A stretch of 64,000 nt of DNA from Rhodohalobacter sp. 614A (lineage in GTDB: Bacteria; Bacteroidota; Rhodothermia; Balneolales; Balneolaceae), in assembly GCF_021462415.1 (NCBI RefSeq), contig NZ_JAKEDS010000001.1, forward strand, positions 1,398,273 through 1,462,272, read 5' to 3'. Below, one piece after another: positions 27,078 through 36,726 of this stretch. The translations under genes were made by a program, and so were the position numbers. The notes beneath the pieces were generated by a model, which saw only the letters and a list, made by a program, of their open reading frames with translations, was not told where the DNA came from and did not search any database. The stretch's first letter is position 1. Every line of letters starts with the position of its first letter.

Positions 27078-29186
27078 ATGAGCTTTCTAAACCCATTTTT
27101 TCTTTTTGCCCTGTTAACGGTAGCTGTTCCGCTGTTAATCTACCTGCTAAATATTCGGAAGCCCCAAAAAATCAGGTTTTCTACGCTTACTTTTTTTGAT
27201 TCCCTGAAATCTACATCCCTCAAGAGAATTCGAATCAAACGCTGGCTGCTCCTGTTGATTCGAAGCCTGGCCATTCTTGCACTTGTCTTAGCTGCATCGC
27301 GGCCGTTTTTACCGCCGGAATATGGCTGGGCCAGTAACAATCAACCCAAAGCGATTGGGATAGTCATTGACAACAGCCCAACGATGAATCGTGTGGATCG
27401 GAATGGCCCCTTCATAGAACAGGCAAAAGAAGCCGTGCGAAATATTTTGGCCATTGCTGGAAACGACGATCGAATTTTGATAGATATTACAAACGGGTCC
27501 TCACTCAATGTTCCGTTGATTTCAAAACGGGCAGCTCTGAACAGATTGGAAGATATTACTACAGTAAATGCGGGAAACTATCTTCAGGATAGGTTGCTTA
27601 CGGTAAATGAACGAGTTCAGGAAGCGGATGAACCGAACAAGATTCTCTATTTAATTACCGATGGACAGGAATCGCAATTCAGCACATTGGAGAGTGAAGA
27701 TGCCATTTTTGAGAATATCAATGTGCAGGTTTTGAAGGTAGGAGAAAGTGATGCCCTGAATATCGGTTACGAAAGTGTAGATATCGAATACGGCGGGATC
27801 TCACAAACGGGAAATCTACAATTGCGTGCAACACTCAAGAATGAGGGGAGTCAACCTGCGGCCAACCAATTCATAAATTTATACCAGGATGGCGAGCTTA
27901 TCACACAGCAGACTTTTGATTTGGAGGCCGGTTCAAACACCGAGTTTCTGTTTGATATTCCTGTTTCTGATCGCGACTCGGTTCGTGTTGAGCTTTTGCT
28001 TGAAGGAGATGAACTCTCGTTTGATAACCGCTATTTTGCGGCTATTGAGTTGCCCGAAGAGAAGAATATTCTCGTTTTCAATCAACAACCGGAAACAGAA
28101 GATTTTCAATCCTACCTGGTTCCCATGCTTGAGATTGCTTCAGATGAATCCGGGCGGATGAATATCCAGTTTGCGAATGTGAATAATTTCCAGCTTTCTG
28201 AATTGAGCCAGTATGATGCGGTTGTTCTGGATGGCATCAGGCGAATTCCGGATTACTTGTCAGAGGCATTGATCGATCATGTTCAGGCGGGAGCAGGCTT
28301 GCTGTTTATGCCCGCAGCGAATGGAGATATAAACAGCTACAATCGCCTTCTGAATTTTAGTAACTCCGGCAGATATTCGAATGTAATAGGAAGTTATGGT
28401 TCATTCGAACCAGTTGACAGAATGGCCGAGCCCACTGAGGGTCATCCTATCATGGATCAGATGTTTGAAAAACCTGAGGATGAAGAGATTCGGTTAAATG
28501 TGCCCGAGATTTTTTTCTATTACGAAATACAGACAGGAAATCAATCTTCCGGCATATCAATTTTACAAACCCGAACAGGAAATCCGTTGCTGGTAGAAAA
28601 CAGGGTTGGAAGCGGGAAGATTGTTTATTCGGCAGTTGGCAGTGATCCCGGGTGGTCAAATTTTCCTGTAAAACCATTTTTTGCTCCCTTATTCTACCGA
28701 ACAGTCGATTATCTTGTGCAGGGAAAAGAGGCAACGCTGCAGGTTCATGAATTAGGAGCGCCCTTTCGGGCTACGTTGACTACCAATACAGAATCTGTTC
28801 AGCTCGAAAAGAACGGAGAAACCATCTTACCGGAGATTCAGCAGACCTTCCAGGGAACACAGATAAGCTACCTGGCAGAAGAATGGCAACCCGGTTGGCT
28901 GAGGTTGCAGACCGATGCGGAAACAAAATTATATTCTGTGAATCAAAACGCAATTGAATCCAACTTGAGTTCGTTGACAGAAGACATGATATCAGAAAAA
29001 ATGGGCACGCTATTTAATAGTGTATCTGTTGTGAGGGCCGGATCGGACAATTCGGGATTAGAAAATGAACTCGAATTAGCATCTTTTGGCCGGGAAATTT
29101 GGTATTGGTTTGTTTTAATCGCAATCATTTTATTACTATTGGAGTTGTTAGTATCCCGGTATTATAAAGCGGAAACAATAGAATGA
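27078..29186 (+). CDS. BatA-domain protein with von Willebrand factor A domain
   Basis: 702 residues. The N-terminal BatA domain (TIGR02226-like) is clear: MSFLNPFFLFALLTVAVPLLIYLLNIRKPQKIRFSTLTFF with a membrane helix, then a basic stretch and a second helix at about 56-74. A von Willebrand type A domain follows (about 90-225), with VIDNSPTMNR in the DxSxS position (here D-N-S) and LITDGQES. The rest is beta-rich and periplasmic, and a C-terminal helix (about 673-695) re-anchors it. Such proteins (Bat-like) are linked to aerotolerance or stress by name only. The stop overlaps the next gene. Confidence 0.88.
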   Translation: MSFLNPFFLFALLTVAVPLLIYLLNIRKPQKIRFSTLTFFDSLKSTSLKRIRIKRWLLLLIRSLAILALVLAASRPFLPPEYGWASNNQPKAIGIVIDNSPTMNRVDRNGPFIEQAKEAVRNILAIAGNDDRILIDITNGSSLNVPLISKRAALNRLEDITTVNAGNYLQDRLLTVNERVQEADEPNKILYLITDGQESQFSTLESEDAIFENINVQVLKVGESDALNIGYESVDIEYGGISQTGNLQLRATLKNEGSQPAANQFINLYQDGELITQQTFDLEAGSNTEFLFDIPVSDRDSVRVELLLEGDELSFDNRYFAAIELPEEKNILVFNQQPETEDFQSYLVPMLEIASDESGRMNIQFANVNNFQLSELSQYDAVVLDGIRRIPDYLSEALIDHVQAGAGLLFMPAANGDINSYNRLLNFSNSGRYSNVIGSYGSFEPVDRMAEPTEGHPIMDQMFEKPEDEEIRLNVPEIFFYYEIQTGNQSSGISILQTRTGNPLLVENRVGSGKIVYSAVGSDPGWSNFPVKPFFAPLFYRTVDYLVQGKEATLQVHELGAPFRATLTTNTESVQLEKNGETILPEIQQTFQGTQISYLAEEWQPGWLRLQTDAETKLYSVNQNAIESNLSSLTEDMISEKMGTLFNSVSVVRAGSDNSGLENELELASFGREIWYWFVLIAIILLLLELLVSRYYKAETIE

Positions 29187-29770
29187 ATATTTCCACGGAT
29201 ATATATAGCCTGTTTGTGTTGCTTCTGGCAATGTTTACGTTAGGTGCCACATTCCTTGCCGCTTATACGGCAGCGAATGCCATACGTCTCCGAAATATCA
29301 GGATGAGCTGGAAATCCGGAAAGCTGAAAGGTTATCCGCTTTTTTCAACCCTGTTTTTGGGATTCACCGCTTTTGTAGCTTATGCTGTGTACTACTACGA
29401 AATTAACCAGTTTTACACGTTGCTTGGCTGTTATAGCTGGATGGGAGTTTGTTGGTTTTTATCAAGTTACTTTACCAACAAATCTTACATAACAGATCAT
29501 GGAATTGTTAAAAATATTAATGATCCATCTCAAACTATTGCTTGGCATCAAATTAGTGATTACGTTGAAAAACCGGCTTCAAAAGGCTCCGAGTATGTAT
29601 TCATTTACCATGAACCATCAGAGAGAGTAACCCGTACAACACTCATTCGCCTTGAACTCTTTGTACCCGACAGGAATATCCATAAGTTTAATAAGATTAT
29701 CGATCTGAAGATTGGCAAAACCATGACGCCTGTTGCCGACTCCTCTTTCGATTTCAAGGCTTTTGAATAA
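29183..29770 (+). CDS. Uncharacterised membrane protein coupled to the BatA-like gene (195 aa)
   Basis: I do not recognise a named family. Three membrane helices are seen (about 10-32, 49-68, 77-95), followed by a soluble C-terminal domain of about 95 residues (YITDHGIVKNINDPSQTIAWHQISDYVEKPASKGSEYVFIYH...) with a PH-like beta pattern similar to bacterial PH (bPH2/YdbT-like) domains. The start codon overlaps the BatA-like stop by 4 bases (ATGA), so the two proteins are made in step and may form a complex. The gene ends 32 bases before hflX. Confidence 0.75.
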   Translation: MNISTDIYSLFVLLLAMFTLGATFLAAYTAANAIRLRNIRMSWKSGKLKGYPLFSTLFLGFTAFVAYAVYYYEINQFYTLLGCYSWMGVCWFLSSYFTNKSYITDHGIVKNINDPSQTIAWHQISDYVEKPASKGSEYVFIYHEPSERVTRTTLIRLELFVPDRNIHKFNKIIDLKIGKTMTPVADSSFDFKAFE

Positions 29771-29802
29771 ACGAATTATTAACAAAAGGACATTTATAGA
29801 GC

Positions 29803-31074
29803 TTGTTAGAAGAGATTAGAAAACCCTCATTAGAGAAAGAAAGGGCTGTACTTGTGGGACTTTTCGGTCCCGACACCCCAAGATGGCTGGCTCAGGAATA
29901 TCTGGACGAACTGATGTTGCTGGCGGATACAGCCGGTGCGGATACTGCCGATAAAATTTTGCAGAACCGCCCCCATCCGGATCCTACTACTTATGTTGGG
30001 CAGGGGAAAGTGAACCAACTAAAACAGGTTTGTGCTGAAAAGAATGCAGATTTGTTGATTTTTGATGATGACCTGACAGCTACCCAGATTCGCAATATTG
30101 AGAAAGTGGCCAAGGTAAAAGTTTTAGACCGAAGCGGATTGATTCTCGATATTTTTGCATCCCGAGCCAAAACGGCCGCTGCAAAAACCCAGGTTGAACT
30201 GGCACAGTTGCAGTATTTGCTTCCCAGGCTGACTCGGTTTTGGACTCACTTATCCCGGCAAAAAGGGGGGATCGGAACAAAAGGTCCCGGTGAGACACAG
30301 ATTGAGACAGACCGGCGCTTGATAGGAACCCGAATTACAACGCTGAAAGAGAAACTTGAAAAATTAGATCGTCAGCGGACAACCCAGCGAAAAGGCCGCG
30401 AAAAAAATACGCGTGTATCTTTGGTTGGATATACCAACGCCGGGAAATCAACCCTGATGAATGCACTGACGGAAACGAATGTACTCGCTGAAGACAGATT
30501 GTTTGCAACGCTTGATTCGACTGTCCGTCGCCTAGAGCTGGATAATCACAAGGTGCTGTTGTCGGATACGGTTGGGTTTATCCGGAAACTTCCTCATGAT
30601 TTGATTGAGAGTTTCAAATCTACACTTGATGAAGTTCGTGAAGCCGATGTTTTGCTTCATGTGGTGGACGCCTCAAGCAAACTGATCGAAGATTATATCG
30701 ATGTTGTAAATGATACCCTTGAGGATATGGGAATCCAGCATTCCAATAAATTGCTGGTTTTCAATAAGATTGACTTGTTGGAACCGGAAGATTTGATGGC
30801 ACTTAAGAAAGAGTATCCTACGGCAGTATTTGTTTCAGCTTTCAGGGGAATTGGCCTCGGGAAACTGGAAAAACGCCTCGAAGAAGTAATTGAAGAAGAT
30901 TACGTTGATTTTTCTTACAATGTTCCTTTGTCCCACTACAAGGCGGTGGCTTATTTGCACGAAGTTGCCGTGGTAGATAAAGAACAATATGAAGGCAATC
31001 ACGTATCAATAAAAGGAAGTACATCCAAAGCAGAGCGTGACCGTTTTGAATCCATGCTTGCAGACATAAAATAA
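29803..31074 (+). CDS. hflX: GTPase HflX
   Basis: 423 residues from TTG 29803. The N-terminal HflX domain contains [55 protein letters not shown] and [18 protein letters not shown], all family hallmarks. The G domain has G1 GYTNAGKST at about 208-216, G3 DTVG, and G4 NKID. A C-terminal domain follows. HflX binds the ribosome and rescues or splits stalled or heat-damaged 70S particles. It is in line with the upstream and downstream genes; the CBS-domain gene begins 11 bases on. Confidence 0.95.
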   Translation: MLEEIRKPSLEKERAVLVGLFGPDTPRWLAQEYLDELMLLADTAGADTADKILQNRPHPDPTTYVGQGKVNQLKQVCAEKNADLLIFDDDLTATQIRNIEKVAKVKVLDRSGLILDIFASRAKTAAAKTQVELAQLQYLLPRLTRFWTHLSRQKGGIGTKGPGETQIETDRRLIGTRITTLKEKLEKLDRQRTTQRKGREKNTRVSLVGYTNAGKSTLMNALTETNVLAEDRLFATLDSTVRRLELDNHKVLLSDTVGFIRKLPHDLIESFKSTLDEVREADVLLHVVDASSKLIEDYIDVVNDTLEDMGIQHSNKLLVFNKIDLLEPEDLMALKKEYPTAVFVSAFRGIGLGKLEKRLEEVIEEDYVDFSYNVPLSHYKAVAYLHEVAVVDKEQYEGNHVSIKGSTSKAERDRFESMLADIK

Positions 31075-31085
31075 GTTAGGAAACC

Positions 31086-31754
31086 GTGTTAGCTAGAGAT
31101 TTATTAAATACAGACTTTACACCTCTGGAGCCATCCAGTAAAATATCGGCTGCACTGGCTAAGATGGACGCGTGGCATACGTCATGTTTACCGGTTGTAG
31201 AGCCCACTACAAAACGAAATGTTGGGCATATTTTGTTTGATGACATTGCCGACCAGGCAGACGAACAGGCTCCAGTTTCTTCTATTGAGTTTCGAAAACC
31301 AATTTATACGTTTGAAGATCAGCATATTTTTGAAGTGGCCCGGCAGATGCTACAACATGAAGTCCGGCTACTTCCCGTTGTTGATTCAACCGAAACGTAT
31401 CTTGGAATTATCGAAAAGAAAAAGGTTCTTGAGGCATTTTCTACGATGCTGAATATTGCGACGGCAGGCTCAACGATTACAGTTCAACTTCAGAAAGCTG
31501 ATTTTACCCTTTCAGAACTGGTTCATTTAATTGAAACAGAAGGCGCAAAAATTCTCGGTTTAACCGTAGAGCAGCAATCGGACAGCGAATCAATGTTACG
31601 TGTTTCGCTTAAAATAAGCCATGAGGATACCTCAGCCGTTACTTCTTCCCTTCAACGGCACGGCTATACCACAACCACCGAAAACCGGAACGATATTATG
31701 CAAGTCGATCTTAGTTCGAGGGCAGACGAGCTATTACGGTACTTGGATGTCTAG
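31086..31754 (+). CDS. AcuB-like CBS-pair and ACT-like domain protein
   Basis: 222 residues from GTG 31086. Two CBS motifs occupy about 1-115 (LEPSSKISAALAKMDAWHTSCLPVVE and QHIFEVARQMLQHEVRLLPVVDSTETYLGIIEKKKVL), where adenine nucleotides usually bind. The C-terminal 100 residues (STITVQLQKADFTLSELVHLIETEGAKILGLTVEQQ and following) have an ACT-like ferredoxin pattern. The CBS-CBS-ACT order is that of AcuB-type proteins. It most likely senses ATP/AMP or a metabolite and regulates something unknown; the neighbour hflX gives no direct clue. Confidence 0.8.
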   Translation: MLARDLLNTDFTPLEPSSKISAALAKMDAWHTSCLPVVEPTTKRNVGHILFDDIADQADEQAPVSSIEFRKPIYTFEDQHIFEVARQMLQHEVRLLPVVDSTETYLGIIEKKKVLEAFSTMLNIATAGSTITVQLQKADFTLSELVHLIETEGAKILGLTVEQQSDSESMLRVSLKISHEDTSAVTSSLQRHGYTTTTENRNDIMQVDLSSRADELLRYLDV

Positions 31755-31850
31755 ATCAATTTTGCTCATTTTATTAAATGTGGGAACAAATTAGGTTGAG
31801 TGCTATATTTCAGAATACAATCATTAAACTGTGAGTTATTAGTTGTTTCC

Positions 31851-34844
31851 ATGAATAAACGCCTGATTTTTACCGGCTTACTTGCCATACTGCTACTCAA
31901 TGTTAGTACTGTTTTAGCCCAGGATCACCAGGAATCCCACAAAGAAAACCTTCAGATGGGGCTAACCCTTTTTGAGAAAGGGCTTTATTCTGAAGCTATT
32001 CCTTATTTTGATTATGTAGAAGAACATGGTGAAGATTGGTTAACACGGGAAACGGCCGCTTTTTACAAAGCAAGAGCATTAACCCAGGTTGATTCGACCG
32101 GAACCAATCAGCATGTGGATAGATTTGTACAGGCTTATCCGGGTAGTAACCGCTCTGCTGTTTTGTTAAGAGATGTAGGTGAAGAATATTTAACGGCCGG
32201 AAATTACGAAGCTGCCATCGAAAGGATGGATGAGGCGCTGCATTTTCCTCAATCCTATAACAACAGGGCAGAACTCTACTACACCTTGGGGGAAACTTCA
32301 GCTGATGCTGGAAATTTTGATCAGGCCAGGCGCTATTTTTTAGATTTGGCCGATACACATGGACGAAGTGAATGGTCGCCAAGAGCCCTCTATGCGCGCG
32401 GTCGGCTCTTTCTTGAAGAGGAGAGATACGCAGATGCTTCCGAAGCTTTTGAATTGCTGAGAGACCGCCATCCGCAAAATTCGATGACGCGCAGGATCGG
32501 AACGGCTTTGGGAGAGTCTTACTATCAACAAAGAAAATTTGAAGAGGCGATTGCTGCTTTTGAAGAAGCTCTTCCATATCTGGATGACGAAAATCGCGCA
32601 AAAGCAATTTATCTTACAGCAGAAAGCCATAATGCCCTGAACCAGTATGAAAGGGCAACCGCTTATTACAGAGAATATTTGAATTTGATTGATGATCCTG
32701 AACAGGCCAGGATTGCTCACTACGGACTGGGATGGGTATTTCACAAGCAGGATATTTACCACTGGGCAGCCCGTTCTTTTGCAGAAGCTTCATCCGGTGA
32801 TGACGAAATTGCGATGAAAGGCCAGTATTACGAAGCCGTAAATCAGAAGCTTTCCAGTCGATACCAGGAAGCGCTCGATTCATTTCGGGAGTTTGGAGAT
32901 CGGTTCGGGGAGGAAGATCATCCAATTGTAGAACATGCAAAGTATGAATGGGCAATCACGGCTTTCGAAGCGGGTTTATATAACGAGGCAATCGAAATTC
33001 TTTTACCGCTTGCACGTGAGTATGAAACGTTAAATGAGCCCGGAAAAATCCTGACATTTTTGGGTGAAGTATTCTATGCCAATAATGAGTACACACGGGC
33101 ATTGGAGACGTTTCAAATTGCCAGCGAAATTTCTGATTTAGATGATGCCCTAAAACAACAAGCCAGGTTCCAGCGGGCTTGGGTGTTGTATTATAATCAG
33201 GCGTATGAACAGGCACAGCCGGATTTTGCGCAAGTTCACAGCGAAGCCCCTCAAAGTGATTTGGGAAGCGAAGCCTTGTTTTGGAGTGCCGATGCTAATT
33301 TCCAGATGGGTGAATATGGCCAGGCCGCAACTCAGTTCAATTCATTTATCCGGCAATACCCTGAGCACGAACTGGTAGGTGCAGCAAAATACAGCCTGGG
33401 TTGGAGCTATTTTCAAATGGGTGATTTTGCTAATGCCACGGCTCCGCTTATCGATTTTCTGAATAATTATGAGCCGCCTCCAATTGTACTCTATCCGTAC
33501 GAAACCGATACAAGATTACGAATCGGGGATTCTTATTTTGCTCAGGGGCAATATCAGGAAGCTCTTGAATATTATCGGGCAACGATTGGAGCCGAGCCCG
33601 GCGGCGATTATGCAATGTACCAGGTTGCCAACAGTTATTATAGAATGAGCCGGAATTTTGAGGCCGTAACGGAATTCCGCCGATTGTTGAGAATATATCC
33701 GTTCAGCAGTTTGAGAGAACAGACAGCTTACAATATCGCTTACATTTATTTGAATACGGGTAATTACGATCAGGCCATTGAGGAGTTCCGCGCTGTAATA
33801 TCAAAATATCCGAATACGGAATGGGCGGCGCGTTCGCAATACAATATTGGAGATTCTTACTACAATGCGGGTCAGTATGAGGAAGCCATTGCTGCATATC
33901 GCCAGGTTTTAGAAGAGTATCCCAGAAGTGATTATATCATCGAAGCTATTGACGGTATTGAGTATGCACAGCTTTCTGCCGGAGGCGAAGATACCAGTAC
34001 AGATGTTTTGGAGGATTTTCTTGGCGATAATCCAACGTCGACAACGGCCGACAGGCTTCGGTTCCGTCAGGCTGAAAATGTATTTCAATCAGGTGATTAC
34101 GAAGCCGCGGTTCGGGAATTCCGACAGTACCTGCGGGTGACGAATAATCAGGAAATGATGCCGGATGCGTATTATAATCTTGCAAATGCTTATACGCGAT
34201 TGGATAGCCTTTCACAAGCCGCAGATGTACTTCAAAGCCTGACAAATGATTTTCCGAATTCTGAGCGTGCGGCTCCGGCACTTGCCGAACTTGGGCGCAT
34301 CCAATATGAAATGGGTAATTACGATCAATCCCTTCAAAGATACCAGGAACTCGCCGAGAAAGATGACAGATATCAGCAGGAAGCATATCTCGGAATTGGG
34401 AATGCCAATCTTGCTCTTGGCAATATCAATGAAGCGCGCCAGAATTTTGAACGGGTGTTGTCTGCCAACTCCGAGAATGCCGCTGCCAGGGTAGGACTTG
34501 GGAAGGTATTACTCAGGGATGGAAGAACAGACGAAGCACGGCGGTTTTTTGAGTTGGTTGCTGAAAATAATACAACCGAGGTTGGAGCAGAAGCTCAATA
34601 TCTGATCGGGGAATCGTATGTTACTGATAACAACAGGGAAGCCGCGTTGGAAGCTTTTTCGAGAGTCAGTACACTTTTTGAGGCCTTTTCTCAGTGGGTG
34701 GCGGAAGCACAATACAGAACCGCAGAAATTTATATCCGCGAGGGCAGAAGAGGCGAAGCCAGAAATGTACTCAATTCAATTCTTGAAAATTATCCTGATA
34801 CGCCCGGAGCACAAAAAGCAAGACGTTTACTGCAAAATAACTAG
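31851..34844 (+). CDS. Large exported TPR-repeat protein
   Basis: The start at ATG 31851 gives a clean signal peptide (MNKRLIFTGLLAILLLNVSTVLAQ). The 997-residue product is almost entirely tetratricopeptide-like helix pairs (more than 20), with recurring GLYSEAIPYFDYVEE, GNYDQAIEEFRAVISKYP and YNIGDSYYNAGQYEEAIAAYRQVLEEYP. It has the rhythm of BamD/YbgF-type periplasmic TPR scaffolds but is much longer. No enzymatic domain is visible. It would be periplasmic or attached to the outer membrane and act as a protein-binding scaffold. aroA starts 2 bases after its stop. Confidence 0.88.
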   Translation: MNKRLIFTGLLAILLLNVSTVLAQDHQESHKENLQMGLTLFEKGLYSEAIPYFDYVEEHGEDWLTRETAAFYKARALTQVDSTGTNQHVDRFVQAYPGSNRSAVLLRDVGEEYLTAGNYEAAIERMDEALHFPQSYNNRAELYYTLGETSADAGNFDQARRYFLDLADTHGRSEWSPRALYARGRLFLEEERYADASEAFELLRDRHPQNSMTRRIGTALGESYYQQRKFEEAIAAFEEALPYLDDENRAKAIYLTAESHNALNQYERATAYYREYLNLIDDPEQARIAHYGLGWVFHKQDIYHWAARSFAEASSGDDEIAMKGQYYEAVNQKLSSRYQEALDSFREFGDRFGEEDHPIVEHAKYEWAITAFEAGLYNEAIEILLPLAREYETLNEPGKILTFLGEVFYANNEYTRALETFQIASEISDLDDALKQQARFQRAWVLYYNQAYEQAQPDFAQVHSEAPQSDLGSEALFWSADANFQMGEYGQAATQFNSFIRQYPEHELVGAAKYSLGWSYFQMGDFANATAPLIDFLNNYEPPPIVLYPYETDTRLRIGDSYFAQGQYQEALEYYRATIGAEPGGDYAMYQVANSYYRMSRNFEAVTEFRRLLRIYPFSSLREQTAYNIAYIYLNTGNYDQAIEEFRAVISKYPNTEWAARSQYNIGDSYYNAGQYEEAIAAYRQVLEEYPRSDYIIEAIDGIEYAQLSAGGEDTSTDVLEDFLGDNPTSTTADRLRFRQAENVFQSGDYEAAVREFRQYLRVTNNQEMMPDAYYNLANAYTRLDSLSQAADVLQSLTNDFPNSERAAPALAELGRIQYEMGNYDQSLQRYQELAEKDDRYQQEAYLGIGNANLALGNINEARQNFERVLSANSENAAARVGLGKVLLRDGRTDEARRFFELVAENNTTEVGAEAQYLIGESYVTDNNREAALEAFSRVSTLFEAFSQWVAEAQYRTAEIYIREGRRGEARNVLNSILENYPDTPGAQKARRLLQNN

Positions 34845-34846
34845 GA

Positions 34847-36142
34847 ATGAATAAAGCTGTTAATCCGGTTGCTAAACTATCCGGAGAAATTCTACCACCA
34901 CCTGACAAATCCATTTCTCACCGTTCGGCCATGTTTGCTGCTATCTCTTCGGAGGATAGTATCATACAAAATTATTCGCCGGCCGCTGATCCGCAAAGCA
35001 CTCTCGAATGCCTGAAGCAGTTGGGGGTTGAAGTTCAAAAAGAGAACTCGACTGTAAAAATTTCAGGTGTGGGAAGAGACGGATTCCAAAATCCGGATGA
35101 ACCACTTGATTGTGGAAACTCGGGAACAACCATGCGATTATTAAGCGGAATTGTAGCAGGAGCCGGTGTCGAGTGTTCAATGATTGGGGATGAGTCGCTG
35201 TCCTCCCGAACAATGAAGCGCGTAATCGCTCCCCTTCAAAAAATGGGATGTAAAATTGACGGGAGAGATGGCGTGTACGCTCCGCTTAACATTCATTCGC
35301 ACCAAGGTGTAAAAGCAATACGGTTTCCATTGCCGATTGCCAGTGCCCAGCTAAAATCGTGTGTACTTCTTGCGGGACTTTTTGGCGAGGAACCAACCGC
35401 AGTGATCGAAAATGTTTTGAGCCGGGATCATACCGAGCGTCTTCTTGAACTGGATTCTGAACCCTACGGATCAGGAAAAATCATTCGAAGCAGTCGCGAT
35501 CATGTTATTCCTTCACAGAATTACAGTGTACCGGGAGACTTCTCTGCTGCGGCTTTTTGGCTTGTAGCCGGGGCCATTCATGAAAATGCAGAGATTCATT
35601 TGAAGGGAACCGGGGTAAATCCAAGCCGTGATGCTGTTTACTATATTTTGGAAGAGATGGGGGCGAGCTTCAAAAAAACCAACAACAAGCTGGAAGGCAG
35701 AGAGCCGGTTTCAGATTTGTATGTTGAATCATCCGAACTTAAACCGTTACATCTGGACCCCGCGCTCATTCCCAATTGCATTGACGAACTTCCCATCCTG
35801 ATGGTAGCCATGTGTTTTGCAGAAGGAAAATCTGTCATTACCGGCGCCGAGGAGCTTCGCCACAAAGAAACGGACAGGCTCGCAGCAATGGCAGAAATTC
35901 TGAATTTGGCCGGAGCGGATATTGAGCTGAAAAAAGACGGAATTGTCATTGAGGGAAAAAGAGATTTTAAACCGAAAGCTGCCACGTATCCTACCTATCA
36001 CGACCACCGGATGGCTATGGCCGCAGCCGTATTGGCTACCAAAGGTACAGACAGCTCGACAATCACTCATGCCGATTGTACTGCCATCTCTTATCCAAAT
36101 TTCTGGAATCACCTGCAGACTTTGAGCGATTCTGTAATCTAA
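34847..36142 (+). CDS. aroA: 3-phosphoshikimate 1-carboxyvinyltransferase (EPSP synthase)
   Basis: 431 residues, usual length. Joins phosphoenolpyruvate to shikimate 3-phosphate in the shikimate pathway. LPPPDKSISHRSAMFAA carries the conserved Lys/Ser/Arg of the PEP and shikimate sites; LDCGNSGTTMRLLSGI is the second signature; IASAQLKSCVLLAGLFG and ELRHKETDRLAAMAEIL (the RxKExDR motif) follow in order. It starts 2 bases after the TPR protein gene. Confidence 0.95.
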   Translation: MNKAVNPVAKLSGEILPPPDKSISHRSAMFAAISSEDSIIQNYSPAADPQSTLECLKQLGVEVQKENSTVKISGVGRDGFQNPDEPLDCGNSGTTMRLLSGIVAGAGVECSMIGDESLSSRTMKRVIAPLQKMGCKIDGRDGVYAPLNIHSHQGVKAIRFPLPIASAQLKSCVLLAGLFGEEPTAVIENVLSRDHTERLLELDSEPYGSGKIIRSSRDHVIPSQNYSVPGDFSAAAFWLVAGAIHENAEIHLKGTGVNPSRDAVYYILEEMGASFKKTNNKLEGREPVSDLYVESSELKPLHLDPALIPNCIDELPILMVAMCFAEGKSVITGAEELRHKETDRLAAMAEILNLAGADIELKKDGIVIEGKRDFKPKAATYPTYHDHRMAMAAAVLATKGTDSSTITHADCTAISYPNFWNHLQTLSDSVI

Positions 36143-36254
36143 ACTGGCATGAGGTCACATTTCTGACTTTTTCTATGTCAATACGTCAGTGAAGCCTTAA
36201 CGCAAGGTTAATTGGCATTGAGGTTGCTACTTACATGGTAAAAATGGTAAAACT

Positions 36255-36683
36255 ATGAGCAATCTGAACATCGACTTAGAAAAACAACTTTCACGACTTG
36301 GCAAAGATATCCAGGGAATTGTTGAACGATTTGTTCCTTTGAATGTAGAAGCCGGTGACTTTAAGCCTGCTTGCGATATTGTAGAAAGCGAGGACGTCTA
36401 TTCGCTTTTGATGGATTTGCCGGGTATGCAAAAGAAAGATATCAACATCTCTATGAAAGACAGGGTTCTCACAGTCAGTGGCGAGCGGGAACTTTTTCTG
36501 GAAGATAGTGAAGTGTTGAAACGTTCAGAACGAACCCAGGGATCTTTTTCTCGCTCATTTGCACTCCCCGAAAATGCAGATGTTTCGTCTGTAAGCGCCA
36601 CATTTAAAGAGGGTGTGCTCCAGGTAAAAATTTCCAAGACAGGAGTGGAAGGTGACGATTCACAATCCATTCCCATCAACTAA
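36255..36683 (+). CDS. Hsp20/alpha-crystallin family small heat-shock protein
   Basis: 142 residues. A short N-terminal arm is followed by an alpha-crystallin domain (about 38-130: PACDIVESEDVYSLLMDLPGMQKKDINISMKDRVLTVSGERE ... FALPENADVSSVSATFKEGVLQVKISK), ending with an I-P-I type tail (QSIPIN) that normally docks between subunits. It binds unfolding proteins under stress. dnaK begins 43 bases later, so the two heat-shock genes probably share induction. I saw no CIRCE inverted repeat upstream; another heat-shock control is likely. Confidence 0.92.
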   Translation: MSNLNIDLEKQLSRLGKDIQGIVERFVPLNVEAGDFKPACDIVESEDVYSLLMDLPGMQKKDINISMKDRVLTVSGERELFLEDSEVLKRSERTQGSFSRSFALPENADVSSVSATFKEGVLQVKISKTGVEGDDSQSIPIN

Positions 36684-36726
36684 GTAAGAATTTAAAACGA
36701 ATAAAAATTAAGATAGGTAGATTATT

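Noticed and set aside
36143-36254. CIRCE/HrcA operator before the hsp20-dnaK unit
   Set aside because: No TTAGCACTC-N9-GAGTGCTAA repeat can be found in the gap.
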